Positions 25,615 to 33,260 of a stretch of 33,401 bases of DNA are shown here, piece by piece. The number at the start of each line of letters is the position of its first letter. The first letter of the stretch is position 1. The DNA is from Alistipes sp. Lineage in GTDB: Bacteria > Bacteroidota > Bacteroidia > Bacteroidales > Rikenellaceae. A program made the translations under genes and the position numbers. The stretch lies in assembly GCA_017646785.1 (NCBI GenBank), contig JAGCLX010000060.1, positions 1 through 33,401 on the forward strand, read 5' to 3'. The notes beneath the pieces are model-generated. The model did no database searches and was not told where the DNA came from. It saw only the letters and a program-made list of their open reading frames with translations.

Positions 25615-26710
25615 CGGGGCGCTTGAGAGAGGCATCGTTGTCGAGGTTGACGCCCACGACACCATAATCAGCATTACGCGCCCAGAGAACATGGATAGCG
25701 TGGCGGGTGTGGAGTTCTTCCCCGGCATACTTATCCCTGGCATGATAAACGCCCACTGCCACCTCGAGCTGTCATACCTGCGAGGAGCTATTGCAGAGGC
25801 GACAGGATTTGCAGGCTTCGCCCGCGAAATTGGCCGTGTGAGAGGCAATTACACCTCGGAAGAGCGACTACATGCTGCATCGGTCGCCGATAGCACCATG
25901 TGGCACGAGGGTGTGGAGGCTGTGGTTGACATAGCCAACGACGACCTGGTTATGCCCATCAAGGAGCGCTCAAATATAGAGTATCATACGCTATTTGAGG
26001 TCTTTGGTCTAACTACACAATCAACTGAGGCTCACGAGGCTATGGCTGCCAAATACAAGCATGGTGGCACAACACCACACTCCACCTACTCGCTGCAAGA
26101 TGGCATATTCCGCACCGTAGCTCAACAGGGCCGAGAGTCCCTATCTATACACTTCCTTGAGTCCGACGCCGAGAGTGAGCTATACCGCAAGAGTGGCTCG
26201 CTATGGGAGTGGTACACAAGAATGGGTTGGGAGTGCGACTTCCTCGATTATGGGTCACCCACAAAGCGCATCGTGGCAAGCGTGCCAGTAGATAGAGCGA
26301 CAATGCTAATACACTGTTGCAAGGCTAAACCGGAGGATGTGAAGATGATAAGCGAGCACTTCCACACACCCGCAACATGGGTATTATGCCCCGAGTCCAA
26401 CCGCTACATTTCTGGTCTAACACCCCCCATAAACATGCTCCGCGACATGGGAGCACAGATAGCCATAGGCACCGACTCTCTCGCCTCGGCACGCCATCTA
26501 TCCATGGTTGAGAATATGCGACTCTTGGGCAATATACCCCTTGCCGAACTACTCACTTACGCAACGCTCAATGGAGCCAAGGCACTTGGCATAGCAGATA
26601 AAAAGGGCTCTATAGAGGTGGGCAAGCAGCCAGGATTGTCGGTTATTTCAGGTGTCGACCTCCACGAAATGCGCCTCACAGAAGATAGCGTTTCCACACG
26701 AATTATCTAA
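25580..26710 (+). CDS. Amidohydrolase family protein (chlorohydrolase/deaminase type)
   Basis: This 376-aa metal-dependent hydrolase has the subtype III amidohydrolase layout. The metal-binding HxH is in PGMINAHCHLELSYL (H59, H61). Later ligands are H191 in IHFLESD with E194, H245 in LIHCCKA, and D299 in IAIGTDSLAS. The C-terminal beta-sandwich strand KGSIEVGKQPGLSVI is also typical. This arrangement occurs in cytosine-, guanine- and S-adenosylhomocysteine-type deaminases; I cannot assign the substrate. The start ATG lies within the end of the DUF4296 gene. A strong terminator follows 45 nt downstream, closing the operon. Confidence 0.85.
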   Translation: MRRIASHYTLVNGALERGIVVEVDAHDTIISITRPENMDSVAGVEFFPGILIPGMINAHCHLELSYLRGAIAEATGFAGFAREIGRVRGNYTSEERLHAASVADSTMWHEGVEAVVDIANDDLVMPIKERSNIEYHTLFEVFGLTTQSTEAHEAMAAKYKHGGTTPHSTYSLQDGIFRTVAQQGRESLSIHFLESDAESELYRKSGSLWEWYTRMGWECDFLDYGSPTKRIVASVPVDRATMLIHCCKAKPEDVKMISEHFHTPATWVLCPESNRYISGLTPPINMLRDMGAQIAIGTDSLASARHLSMVENMRLLGNIPLAELLTYATLNGAKALGIADKKGSIEVGKQPGLSVISGVDLHEMRLTEDSVSTRII

Positions 26711-26755
26711 TTGCACGCGCTTCCCATAAAGACCAATTTATACCCCATACAAGAA

Positions 26756-26798
26756 CAGAACTAAAAGTCTATACACTACAACTTTTAGTTCTGCTTTT
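26756..26798 (+). terminator. Rho-independent terminator closing the flippase-amidohydrolase operon
   Basis: A 13-bp stem (26756-26768 with 26781-26793) encloses a 12-nt loop and is followed by CTTTT. It lies 45 nt after the amidohydrolase stop. The A-rich left arm suggests it could also terminate in reverse. Confidence 0.88.
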
Positions 26799-26953
26799 GC
26801 ATAATTATTGCCATATTTTTCCACAGACATCCTCACAAAGACTCCTCCCAATACTTGTCACCCATCAACACCGTGACATCTACCCCCGGAGGGGTTTCAG
26901 TCCCGACACGCAAAAAAGTTCATCTTATTCTTCTAGAATAATAAAAAAATCAC

Positions 26954-26961
26954 TATATTTG
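26954..26961 (+). promoter_or_regulatory. Probable promoter of the WecA-like/ugd operon
   Basis: TAtaTTTG followed by C is a good Bacteroidetes -7 element. At the matching -33 site there is only TTCT, and that site is covered by an inverted repeat (TATTC at 26926-26930 with GAATA at 26936-26940, including the palindrome TTCTAGAA). This could mean a regulated promoter. Transcription would begin near 26968, leaving about 225 nt of leader before the ATG at 27194. Confidence 0.6.
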
Positions 26962-26967
26962 CAAATA

Positions 26968-27193
26968 GAGCCTATAGCAAAGGTCCCGACACTCTGGCTA
27001 AGAGTGGGTAATTATCATACGCAAAAACATGGAATTGCCTAATAATCAGGGGAGGGGATTTTTAGAGACTTTTTTAGACTGACACACCGCATGGCTGCGG
27101 ATAAAATGCAATCGACTCGACAAATCGCTCTTCATCTCGAGAACTAAGTCCAGACAAAGAAGCGACAAAAAAAAGAAAAAACAGATTTTGACT
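26968..27193 (+). other. Long structured 5' leader of the WecA-like/ugd operon
   Basis: This leader has no convincing coding frame. Visible hairpins are CACTCT/AGAGTG (26990-27006, 5-nt loop) and CCGCA/TGCGG (27087-27100, 4-nt loop). T-rich stretches follow each at a distance (ATTTTTAG at 27058 onward, CTTTTTTAG at 27069 onward). The direct repeat GTCCCGACAC occurs at 26900-26909, before the promoter, and at 26983-26992, inside the leader. A role in attenuation is possible but not shown. Nothing recognisable as a known riboswitch was seen. Confidence 0.45.
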
Positions 27194-28351
27194 ATGATAC
27201 AGTTTATCGTTACAGCATTCATCGCATCACTGCTATCCGTAATGTGGATACATCCTCGCATCGTTAGAATTGCACGTGACAAAAACATTGTAGACAACCC
27301 CAACGCTCGAAAGCTTCAGGCTGTGCCCATCCCTGTACTTGGCGGTGTGGCTGTCTTCTTCGGCATGATTATCGGCATGGCATTCACAAGTGAGCAGGCA
27401 GGGTGCATGACCCTCTTGCCCATCATCATCGCCATGACGGTTATGCTCTACTTAGGCACCATGGATGATATCATCGGCCTAACCCCTCGTCTGCGATTCT
27501 TACTCGAGATTGGCGTGGTGCTGATATTGATATTCACCACCAATATGCACATCAATAACTTCCATGGTCTGTGGGGTATTCGTGGTGTATCTGAGGCTGT
27601 AGCTATTCCATTGACCGTATTTGCCGCTGTCGGCATCATCAATGCCATCAACTTGATTGACGGTGTGAATGGCCTATCTTCAGGCTACTGCATCCAGGCA
27701 AGCGCCGTATTCGGCACATTCTTCTACCTCACAAATAACGCACCTATGGTCGTCCTCGCAACAGTATCTGTAGGCTCGTTGATACCCTTCTTCCTTCACA
27801 ACGTGTTTGGCAAGAAGTCGAAGATGTTTATCGGCGATGGCGGCGCCTTGGTCATGGGCCTTGTTATGTCAGCCTTCGTGGTTAACACGCTCACAACAGA
27901 TGCCTTAGCTCTGGTGAACATTCCATCGTCATTTGGACTCATTCCATTCACCTTGGCCGTGCTTATAATCCCTGTGGCGGACACCTTGCGCGTCATGCTG
28001 TCGCGCATCATGCGCGGAACATCGCCCTTCCACCCCGATAAGACACACCTCCACCACCTCTTCATCGGACTGGGCTTCTCGCATGCCGGCACTACAATCA
28101 TGATACTCCTGCTCAACGCCCTTATCATCGTGGCTCAGCTCGTAACATGGAAGCTAGGTGGCTCGATAAACGTGCAGTTGTACGTAGTTATCGGCATGGG
28201 CATTTTGGCAACATGGGCACTATATCACGGTTTGATATCCATGGATGATGACGCCCCTGGCAAGAAGGTACTAAGAGGCCTTGGCCGCATCACACACATC
28301 GAGCGCAAGGGCATGTTCCTCGTATTACAGCGTTTAGTCGACAAGTTATAA
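27194..28351 (+). CDS. Undecaprenyl-phosphate sugar-1-phosphate transferase (WecA/TagO-like)
   Basis: This 385-aa polytopic membrane enzyme of the PNPT family (MraY/WecA/TagO) would transfer a UDP-activated N-acetylhexosamine-1-phosphate to undecaprenyl phosphate, starting a surface glycan. Motifs are DNPNARKLQAVPIPVLGG, the Mg-binding DD of LGTMDDIIGL (D91, D92), NAINLIDGVNGLSSG (N153, D156), FGKKSKMFIGDGGALVMG and the histidine motif HPDKTHLHHLFIGLGFSH. About ten or eleven hydrophobic helices are present. I use ATG 27194 rather than TTG 27188. It is preceded by a long leader and followed after 21 nt by the UDP-glucose dehydrogenase gene, which supports a role in capsule, exopolysaccharide or O-antigen priming. 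Confidence 0.88.
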   Translation: MIQFIVTAFIASLLSVMWIHPRIVRIARDKNIVDNPNARKLQAVPIPVLGGVAVFFGMIIGMAFTSEQAGCMTLLPIIIAMTVMLYLGTMDDIIGLTPRLRFLLEIGVVLILIFTTNMHINNFHGLWGIRGVSEAVAIPLTVFAAVGIINAINLIDGVNGLSSGYCIQASAVFGTFFYLTNNAPMVVLATVSVGSLIPFFLHNVFGKKSKMFIGDGGALVMGLVMSAFVVNTLTTDALALVNIPSSFGLIPFTLAVLIIPVADTLRVMLSRIMRGTSPFHPDKTHLHHLFIGLGFSHAGTTIMILLLNALIIVAQLVTWKLGGSINVQLYVVIGMGILATWALYHGLISMDDDAPGKKVLRGLGRITHIERKGMFLVLQRLVDKL

Positions 28352-28372
28352 CGCACAACGACGGATACAACC

Positions 28373-29668
28373 ATGAGGATAGCCGTTGCAGGAACAGGTT
28401 ATGTAGGACTTAGCATAGCTACCCTACTCGCACAGCACAATGAGGTTGTAGCGGTGGACGTAATCCCCGAGAAGGTAGACCTCATAAACAGCAAGAGGTC
28501 CCCCATACAGAATGACTACATCAAGAAGTATCTCGCCGAGAAGCCTCTCAACTTGCGTGCTACGCTGGATGGCCGCGATGCCTATCGCGATGCCGAGATG
28601 GTGATCATCGCTGCGCCTACGAATTACGACCCCGAGAAGAACTACTTCGACACACACCACATCGAGGATATTATCGATTTGGTGCTCGAAGTAAACCCCG
28701 AGGCGGTGATGATTATCAAGTCGACAATCCCCGTAGGCTACTGTCGCAGTCTCTACGTTAAGTATGCCGCAAAGGGTGTTAAACGCTTCAACCTTATGTT
28801 CTCCCCCGAGTTTTTGCGCGAGAGCAAGGCCCTCGAAGATAATCTCTTCCCCTCACGCATCATCGTGGGCTACCCCAAGCATATAGACTCCTTTGACGAG
28901 GAGAACAAGGCTATAGCAGCTATCGCTGACATGCCCAAGATTGAGGCCGCAGCACACCGCTTTGCCGAGCTATTGCAGGAGGGTGCTATCAAGGAGAACA
29001 TCCCCGTGCTGTATATGGACCTAAAGGAGGCCGAGGCCGTTAAGCTCTTTGCCAACACCTACCTCGCCTTACGTGTGAGCTACTTTAACGAGCTCGACAC
29101 CTATGCCGAGATGAAGGGCCTCGACTCGGAGGCTATCATCGAAGGTGTGGGCCTTGATCCTCGCATCGGCACTCACTACAACAATCCTTCGTTTGGCTAT
29201 GGTGGCTACTGCCTACCCAAGGATACGAAGCAGCTACTCGCCAACTATGAGGACGTGCCACAGAACATGATGACCGCAATTGTGGAGAGTAACCGCACCC
29301 GCAAGGACTATATCGCTGACCAGGTATTGCGCAAGGCGGGCTACTACACAGGCTCAAGCCAGTGGGATGCCACAAAGGAGCGCGAGGTTGTTGTGGGCGT
29401 ATACCGCCTGACTATGAAGTCTAACTCAGATAACTTCCGTCAGTCATCTATCCAGGGTGTAATGAAGCGCATCAAGGCTAAGGGCGCGAAGATCATCATC
29501 TACGAACCCACACTCGAGGATGGTACAATGTTCTTCGGCTCGGAGGTGGTGAATGACCTCGCACGTTTCAAGAGCGAGAGCCAGTCAATCATCGCCAACC
29601 GCTACGACGCCATCCTTGATGACGTAGAGGCCAAGGTCTACACCCGTGATATTTTTAGACGTGACTAA
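28373..29668 (+). CDS. ugd: UDP-glucose/GDP-mannose-type nucleotide sugar 6-dehydrogenase
   Basis: The 431-aa product oxidises a nucleotide sugar, most likely UDP-glucose to UDP-glucuronate, with two NAD+. The Rossmann loop is AGTGYVG (6-12), the active-site region has STIPVG and [12 protein letters not shown], the catalytic lysine is K224 in [10 protein letters not shown], and the catalytic cysteine is C280 in [10 protein letters not shown] with K283. The Ugd subgroup is favoured because the enzyme resembles short bacterial Ugd with few insertions, but UDP-ManNAc dehydrogenase cannot be fully excluded. It is co-transcribed with the WecA-like gene. UDP-glucuronate would feed surface polysaccharide synthesis. 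Confidence 0.88.
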   Translation: MRIAVAGTGYVGLSIATLLAQHNEVVAVDVIPEKVDLINSKRSPIQNDYIKKYLAEKPLNLRATLDGRDAYRDAEMVIIAAPTNYDPEKNYFDTHHIEDIIDLVLEVNPEAVMIIKSTIPVGYCRSLYVKYAAKGVKRFNLMFSPEFLRESKALEDNLFPSRIIVGYPKHIDSFDEENKAIAAIADMPKIEAAAHRFAELLQEGAIKENIPVLYMDLKEAEAVKLFANTYLALRVSYFNELDTYAEMKGLDSEAIIEGVGLDPRIGTHYNNPSFGYGGYCLPKDTKQLLANYEDVPQNMMTAIVESNRTRKDYIADQVLRKAGYYTGSSQWDATKEREVVVGVYRLTMKSNSDNFRQSSIQGVMKRIKAKGAKIIIYEPTLEDGTMFFGSEVVNDLARFKSESQSIIANRYDAILDDVEAKVYTRDIFRRD

Positions 29669-29881
29669 TAACATCGTGTAAATAGGACAATCTCAACTGT
29701 CCAGCCATTCGGTCGTATTAAATGGGTTTAGGCTTCCACTAACCTCATATTGCCGTATGAATGCCTATAACAGCCAAGCTTAATGGGTTTTAGCACTCAG
29801 GGATATACTAAATGGGGATTTGAATAGCACGTGGTAGCTATTGCTTATAAACGCAAAACGGACTTGTTTCACTCATAGGAT
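29669..29881 (+). repeat. Intergenic stretch with three AATGGG direct repeats and a nested hairpin
   Basis: AATGGGTTTA (29721), AATGGGTTTT (29782) and AATGGGGATT (29811) form three imperfect direct repeats before the vWA gene. Between the first two is a nested inverted repeat: TAGGC (29729-29733) with GCCTA (29763-29767), enclosing TCATA (29745-29749) with TATGA (29756-29760). A short GGACA/TGTCC hairpin lies at 29685-29702. TTTG at 29819-29822 could be a -33 element, but no consensus -7 follows. No coding frame is evident. Confidence 0.45.
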
Positions 29882-30748
29882 ATGTACAGAGAAATTGTTA
29901 CGCATAACCGCCGTGCTGCCTTTGTCATTCTTATCGACTGCTCCCTGTCGATGCTACAGCCATCGAACCTGGGGAATCTAAACCGCTCGAAGATAGAGAT
30001 CGCAGAGCTCGTGTGCAACCTCATAATCGATGAGCTGACACTACGCGCAATCAGCCACGGCAAGGTGCGTAACTACTATGATATTGCGGTGCTGGGCTAT
30101 GCTCAAAACGATGTCATATCGCTACTATCGGGTGATGAACCAGACCTAATAGCCATAAACAAACTCGTGGACATGATGCCTATGCCCAAGACTATATATG
30201 GTCAACAAACAAGGTCAGACGGCACTGTCGTGGATGTACCCATCACCTACCACCCGTGGATTAATCCCCGTGCCAGCGGCTCAACGCCCATGTTTGAGGC
30301 ACTGGCAAACGCATACACGTTGGTAGACAGATGGTGTCGTGACATTGACAATCGCTTTAGCTTTCCACCCATCGTCATCAACATCACAGACGGAGCAGGC
30401 AATGATAGCGATAGTGCAGCGCTGATAGACATGTCTACGCGCATACAATCCCTACACACCGAAGATGGCAACACGCTATTCTTCAACCTGCTACTCACCT
30501 CTGACCCCATCAATAAGCGTCTTGCCATGCCAAACAACCGAACGTTTAAGAGCAATAGCCGAGAGCTTATGACGCTCTTCAAAATGTCAAGCGTCATTCC
30601 CAAGTGCCTGGAGCCTAAAATTGCATATGTGATGAACATCAAAAGGCGTGGTCCCTACCGAGCGCTACTCAAGGACTTCTCGCCCTGCGACATATCATCT
30701 ATACTAAGCACCGGCACGGAGAGTGTTAACTGCGGAAGAACCCTTTAA
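29882..30748 (+). CDS. von Willebrand factor A-domain protein
   Basis: The 288-aa product is essentially one vWA domain. It has an intact MIDAS metal site: DCSLS (D19, S21, S23) after the beta strand AAFVILI, T135 in ASGSTPMFEAL, and D170 in IVINITDGAGND. There is no signal peptide or transmembrane segment, so the protein should be cytoplasmic. The layout resembles TerY-type or stand-alone vWA proteins that act with protein kinases or phosphatases. The last 40 residues are not part of the fold and end in a polar tail. Its stop lies 4 nt before the ATG of a kinase-like WG-repeat gene, suggesting they work as a pair. No PP2C phosphatase or tellurite genes are nearby. Confidence 0.85.
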   Translation: MYREIVTHNRRAAFVILIDCSLSMLQPSNLGNLNRSKIEIAELVCNLIIDELTLRAISHGKVRNYYDIAVLGYAQNDVISLLSGDEPDLIAINKLVDMMPMPKTIYGQQTRSDGTVVDVPITYHPWINPRASGSTPMFEALANAYTLVDRWCRDIDNRFSFPPIVINITDGAGNDSDSAALIDMSTRIQSLHTEDGNTLFFNLLLTSDPINKRLAMPNNRTFKSNSRELMTLFKMSSVIPKCLEPKIAYVMNIKRRGPYRALLKDFSPCDISSILSTGTESVNCGRTL

Positions 30749-30752
30749 GCGT

Positions 30753-31724
30753 ATGGATATTTGTACAGTCATGCAATTTAGGAATGCGATGATGCATCCC
30801 GACATCTGCCTACGTCGCTACGCAGCATTGAACTTCGACGGAGGCACCATACAATCAACAAAATACTTCGTTGAATGTCGCGCACAGTACTATGGCAACC
30901 AGATCATGGTATACGCACCCACTACGCCACTATCCGTCGCCATGGCCACACGTGCCATTGCCGCCCTCGACAAGAAGATGGAGTCTATAGGCTCTCTCAC
31001 CATAGTTGCCAACGAGATGCTATGCACGGGTGTTAGCATACGTCGCTGCAGCCTTATTGTCGAGAAGCTACCCGCAGGAACACCTCTTTCCGAGGCACTG
31101 TATACATTCACAAACAGCCACCTGAAATATGGACTCGAGCTCCTCGAGGCAGAGCTGAAGAAGAACAACATCTTCGTTAACCACCTACACCCTGACAACA
31201 TCATCGTTGATGGCAAGTACAAATGGCATGTGATACGCCCTTTCTACGTGTCAAGGGAGATTGGCGACGATACAGAGGCATTTGATAAGCTTCGAGAGCT
31301 TATCGATAGGTGCTCACTCAGCGACACTGTCGACACCAGCAGCTCGGTGTGTGACGGCTATGCCGAGTACGGCTGCACTAAGGGTGACGACGGTCGCATA
31401 ATATACACCGCAAGTGAGGGGCTATGTCGCTTCAAATCTAATATAGGCGTAGGTTTTGAGGATGAGCAGGGTAACATTGTCATCGCCGACGAATACTACA
31501 GCGCCACAGACTTCATGGAGGACCGCTCCATCGTCGAGACATTCGATCACAAGATGGGCATCATCGACCGCAGTGGCAAGTATATCCTGCGCCCCATATA
31601 CCGCAATATAGAGTTCAATATAGATAATGGCGAATCGCGAGTTGTCAGCAAGGGGCGATATGCCACATTCGACTACTTCGGCAATCAACTCACCGACTGG
31701 ACACCGATAACAAATCGCAAGTAG
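30753..31724 (+). CDS. Kinase-like (pseudokinase) protein with C-terminal WG repeats
   Basis: The 323-aa product begins MDICTVMQFRNAMMHPDICL. Residues about 25-190 look like a degraded protein-kinase fold: GNQIMVYAP sits where the VAIK strand would be but lacks the lysine, FVNHLHPDNIIVDGKY (141-156) matches the catalytic-loop surroundings (HRDLKPDN) but has no catalytic Asp at the HRD position, and no DFG follows (HVIRPFYV instead). Residues about 223-323 are WG-type repeats: GLCRFKSNIGVGFEDEQGNI, KMGIIDRSGKYILRPIYRN and RYATFDYFGNQLTDW. A longer frame from GTG 30723 would overlap the vWA gene by 26 nt; I prefer ATG 30753. The function is unknown; a partnership with the vWA protein is inferred from coupling. 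Confidence 0.75.
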   Translation: MDICTVMQFRNAMMHPDICLRRYAALNFDGGTIQSTKYFVECRAQYYGNQIMVYAPTTPLSVAMATRAIAALDKKMESIGSLTIVANEMLCTGVSIRRCSLIVEKLPAGTPLSEALYTFTNSHLKYGLELLEAELKKNNIFVNHLHPDNIIVDGKYKWHVIRPFYVSREIGDDTEAFDKLRELIDRCSLSDTVDTSSSVCDGYAEYGCTKGDDGRIIYTASEGLCRFKSNIGVGFEDEQGNIVIADEYYSATDFMEDRSIVETFDHKMGIIDRSGKYILRPIYRNIEFNIDNGESRVVSKGRYATFDYFGNQLTDWTPITNRK

Positions 31725-31744
31725 CCGCTTACCTGTTAAACGAC

Positions 31745-31790
31745 ATATTGGTCAAAAGATGTGTAAGCCGCACCTTTTGACCAATATATT
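31745..31790. terminator. Bidirectional terminator between the WG-repeat gene and the lipoprotein pair
   Basis: A perfect 14-bp stem (31745-31758 with 31774-31787) sits between convergent genes, 20 nt after one stop and about 10 nt after the other. The T-rich ATATATTTATT follows on the plus side. It can serve both transcripts. Confidence 0.85.
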
Positions 31791-31799
31791 TATTGCCGA

Positions 31800-32240
31800 T
31801 TATTCAGCACTCTGCACAACCTCGATGGTGTCGCTCAACATAAAGCTCTGTACCGAGATTGTAGCTTTGCGCTCATCACCTGTCGTGTTAGGCTCTACAA
31901 CAATGCAGATGCCAGAGTCCCATTTTGCTAGAGCTCGCGTGGGTACATCATACTGGTCAATCACCTTAACAAGCTTGATCCAACCCTCCTCTGGCGTTAG
32001 GTCACCACTCTCTTGGTCTACCTCCCAACGATCGAAATAACTGAAGCTGATATTTACATTATCCACACCCGTAGATAATACTGGAATTGTAACCTCTCCA
32101 CCCTCGGCATCCACCGATACAGACTCATCGTAGAACTCAATAAAAGGCTTGTCCTCAATCTTGCCAGGGATAAATGTGTTCTCACAACTCACGCTTACCA
32201 ATGACACAAAGGCAACTGCCACAAAAAATATCTTTTTCAT
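31800..32240 (-). CDS. BACON-like lipoprotein, paralog of the upstream gene
   Basis: The 146-aa product has a lipoprotein signal (lipobox SVSC, C19) and one BACON-like beta-sandwich domain: VSVDAEGGEVTIPVLSTGVD near the start, GWIKLVKV in the middle and NTTGDERKATISVQS near the end with DTIEVVQSAE. BACON domains often bind glycans or mucin in Bacteroidetes surface proteins, but no enzyme or other domain is attached here. It shares many motifs and the same order with the preceding gene (31 nt upstream), so the two are tandem duplicates in an operon. A surface-exposed or periplasmic location is likely. The ligand is unknown. Confidence 0.78.
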   Translation of the reverse strand: MKKIFFVAVAFVSLVSVSCENTFIPGKIEDKPFIEFYDESVSVDAEGGEVTIPVLSTGVDNVNISFSYFDRWEVDQESGDLTPEEGWIKLVKVIDQYDVPTRALAKWDSGICIVVEPNTTGDERKATISVQSFMLSDTIEVVQSAE

Positions 32241-32271
32241 AATATGATGTTTTTAGAAATATTTTACAACT

Positions 32272-32685
32272 TTAGTTTGCAAGCTGAATAATTTCGATGG
32301 TGTCAGTTTTGTTATAACTCTCAGCATAGATGCGCGCTTTGCGTGTTACGCCTGTCGTGTTGGGCAATACAGTGATGTCTATGCCTGAAATGAATAATGG
32401 AAGATCACGTGTTGCATTCTCATCATAATCGTAGATTACCTCGTTTAGCGTAATCCACTGCTCACCTGGTTGTAGATTACCATCCTCATCATACTCAAGA
32501 TTGTAGAAGTAGATATTCACGTTGTCTATACCAGTAGAAGTTACCTTAATAGTATAGTCACCTCCCTCTGCATCGACATTCAACTGCTGAAGGTCAAAGC
32601 GAATCTCTGGACAATCTTCTGGGCCGCATGATGTAAACGCAATGCTCGCTACTGCAAAAAATAAAAGATACTTAATAGTCTTCAT
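32272..32685 (-). CDS. BACON-like lipoprotein, first of a tandem pair
   Basis: The 137-aa product has a lipobox FTSC (C20) and then the same beta-sandwich as its neighbour: LNVDAEGGDYTIKVTSTGIDNVNIYF, read in two parts, then EQWITLNEVIYDYDENATR and NTTGVTRKARIYAES ending in DTIEIIQLAN. The shared blocks VDAEGG, STGxDNVNI, NTTG-x-x-RKA and DTIE show recent paralogy. No catalytic domain is present. It is the first gene after a consensus -7 promoter element. The role is likely at the cell surface but not known. Confidence 0.78.
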   Translation of the reverse strand: MKTIKYLLFFAVASIAFTSCGPEDCPEIRFDLQQLNVDAEGGDYTIKVTSTGIDNVNIYFYNLEYDEDGNLQPGEQWITLNEVIYDYDENATRDLPLFISGIDITVLPNTTGVTRKARIYAESYNKTDTIEIIQLAN

Positions 32686-32733
32686 AATGCTATAATTTTA
32701 TTAGTTTGAAATGTTATTTGCCTTTCGCTACTG

Positions 32734-32766
32734 CAAAGGTAGATAGCAACAACACCAAAAACCAAA
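32734..32766 (-). promoter_or_regulatory. Promoter of the BACON-like lipoprotein pair
   Basis: On the minus strand, TAccTTTG (32741-32734) is a perfect -7 element. TTTG at 32766-32763 is the best -33 match, with a 21-nt spacer, slightly longer than the usual 19. The leader to the ATG at 32685 would be about 43 nt. A G9 tract lies about 26 nt further upstream. Confidence 0.7.
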
Positions 32767-32791
32767 TTTTTTCGGCCCCGATTTTTCCACA

Positions 32792-32800
32792 GGGGGGGGG
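32792..32800. repeat. G9 homopolymer tract
   Basis: Nine consecutive G residues, read as C9 on the minus strand, lie 26 nt upstream of the -33 element of the lipoprotein promoter. Tracts of this length are prone to slipped-strand changes. Confidence 0.9.
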
Positions 32801-32981
32801 TAACTACCTGATTATCAATACTATGAAAAAGTGATTTTTACAAGTTTTTCATCTATCTGATTATCAACGAGTTACAAAGACGATTTTTCCATAATGCAGA
32901 AACGGGTATAAAGTACTGATAATCTGCACATTACACCCATAGGCGTAAAAAACAAATATACTCTTTGACATTTGCGTCACA

Positions 32982-33036
32982 GAACCCCACAAGAACCCAT
33001 CAGAACCCAAGAGTCCCACCGAACTCATAAGAACCA
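32982..33036. repeat. Degenerate ~10-nt tandem repeat (GAACCC-type)
   Basis: Units beginning GAACCC, GAACCC, GAACCC, GAGTCCC, GAACTC and GAACCA start at 32982, 32993, 33003, 33011, 33021 and 33031. The spacing is 8-11 nt and mostly 10, close to one helical turn. A second, pyrimidine-rich repeat (TCCCTT, GTCC) follows at about 33090-33135. Confidence 0.65.
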
Positions 33037-33175
33037 AAGTTCCCTGCACCAACCTTCCTTGCTGCACAATCACTCACCCCGCGACCTCGCTTATGTCCCT
33101 TTTATCCCTTGTCGTCCCTTCTGTCCATTCTGTCCTCTCACTGCAGGTGAGGGTAAGTCGTAGACTTACAACAAG

Positions 33176-33260
33176 CCCCTCCTTTTCAAATGGAGGGGTT
33201 TGGGGTGGATTGTATACATAACCGGCTTAGCCGGCTCTTTAAGCCGAAGAAGGGTTCGGC
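33176..33260. repeat. Cluster of three short inverted repeats
   Basis: CCCCTCC/GGAGGGG (33176-33198), CCGGC/GCCGG with a 3-nt loop (33222-33234) and GCCGAA/TTCGGC with a 6-nt loop (33243-33260) follow in succession. They resemble the palindromic units of intergenic repetitive elements. None has a clear T-tract on the plus strand. Confidence 0.6.

Noticed and set aside
26797..27042. 81-codon frame in the leader upstream of the WecA-like gene
   Set aside because: It spans the terminator edge, the promoter and hairpins, and the peptide has low-complexity, non-protein-like composition.
27194..29668. WecA-like plus ugd as the start of a full capsule locus
   Set aside because: No glycosyltransferases, polymerase or export genes follow; the next genes are a vWA protein and a WG-repeat protein.
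32783..32791. DnaA-box-like TTTTCCACA (also at 26817-26825)
   Set aside because: Only isolated degenerate matches occur, without clustering, a dnaA/dnaN neighbour or an AT-rich unwinding element typical of an origin.
32972..33163. 63-codon frame over the GAACCC/TCCCTT repeats
   Set aside because: It is made wholly of the nucleotide repeats, and the His/Pro/Ser-rich peptide has no protein-like features.
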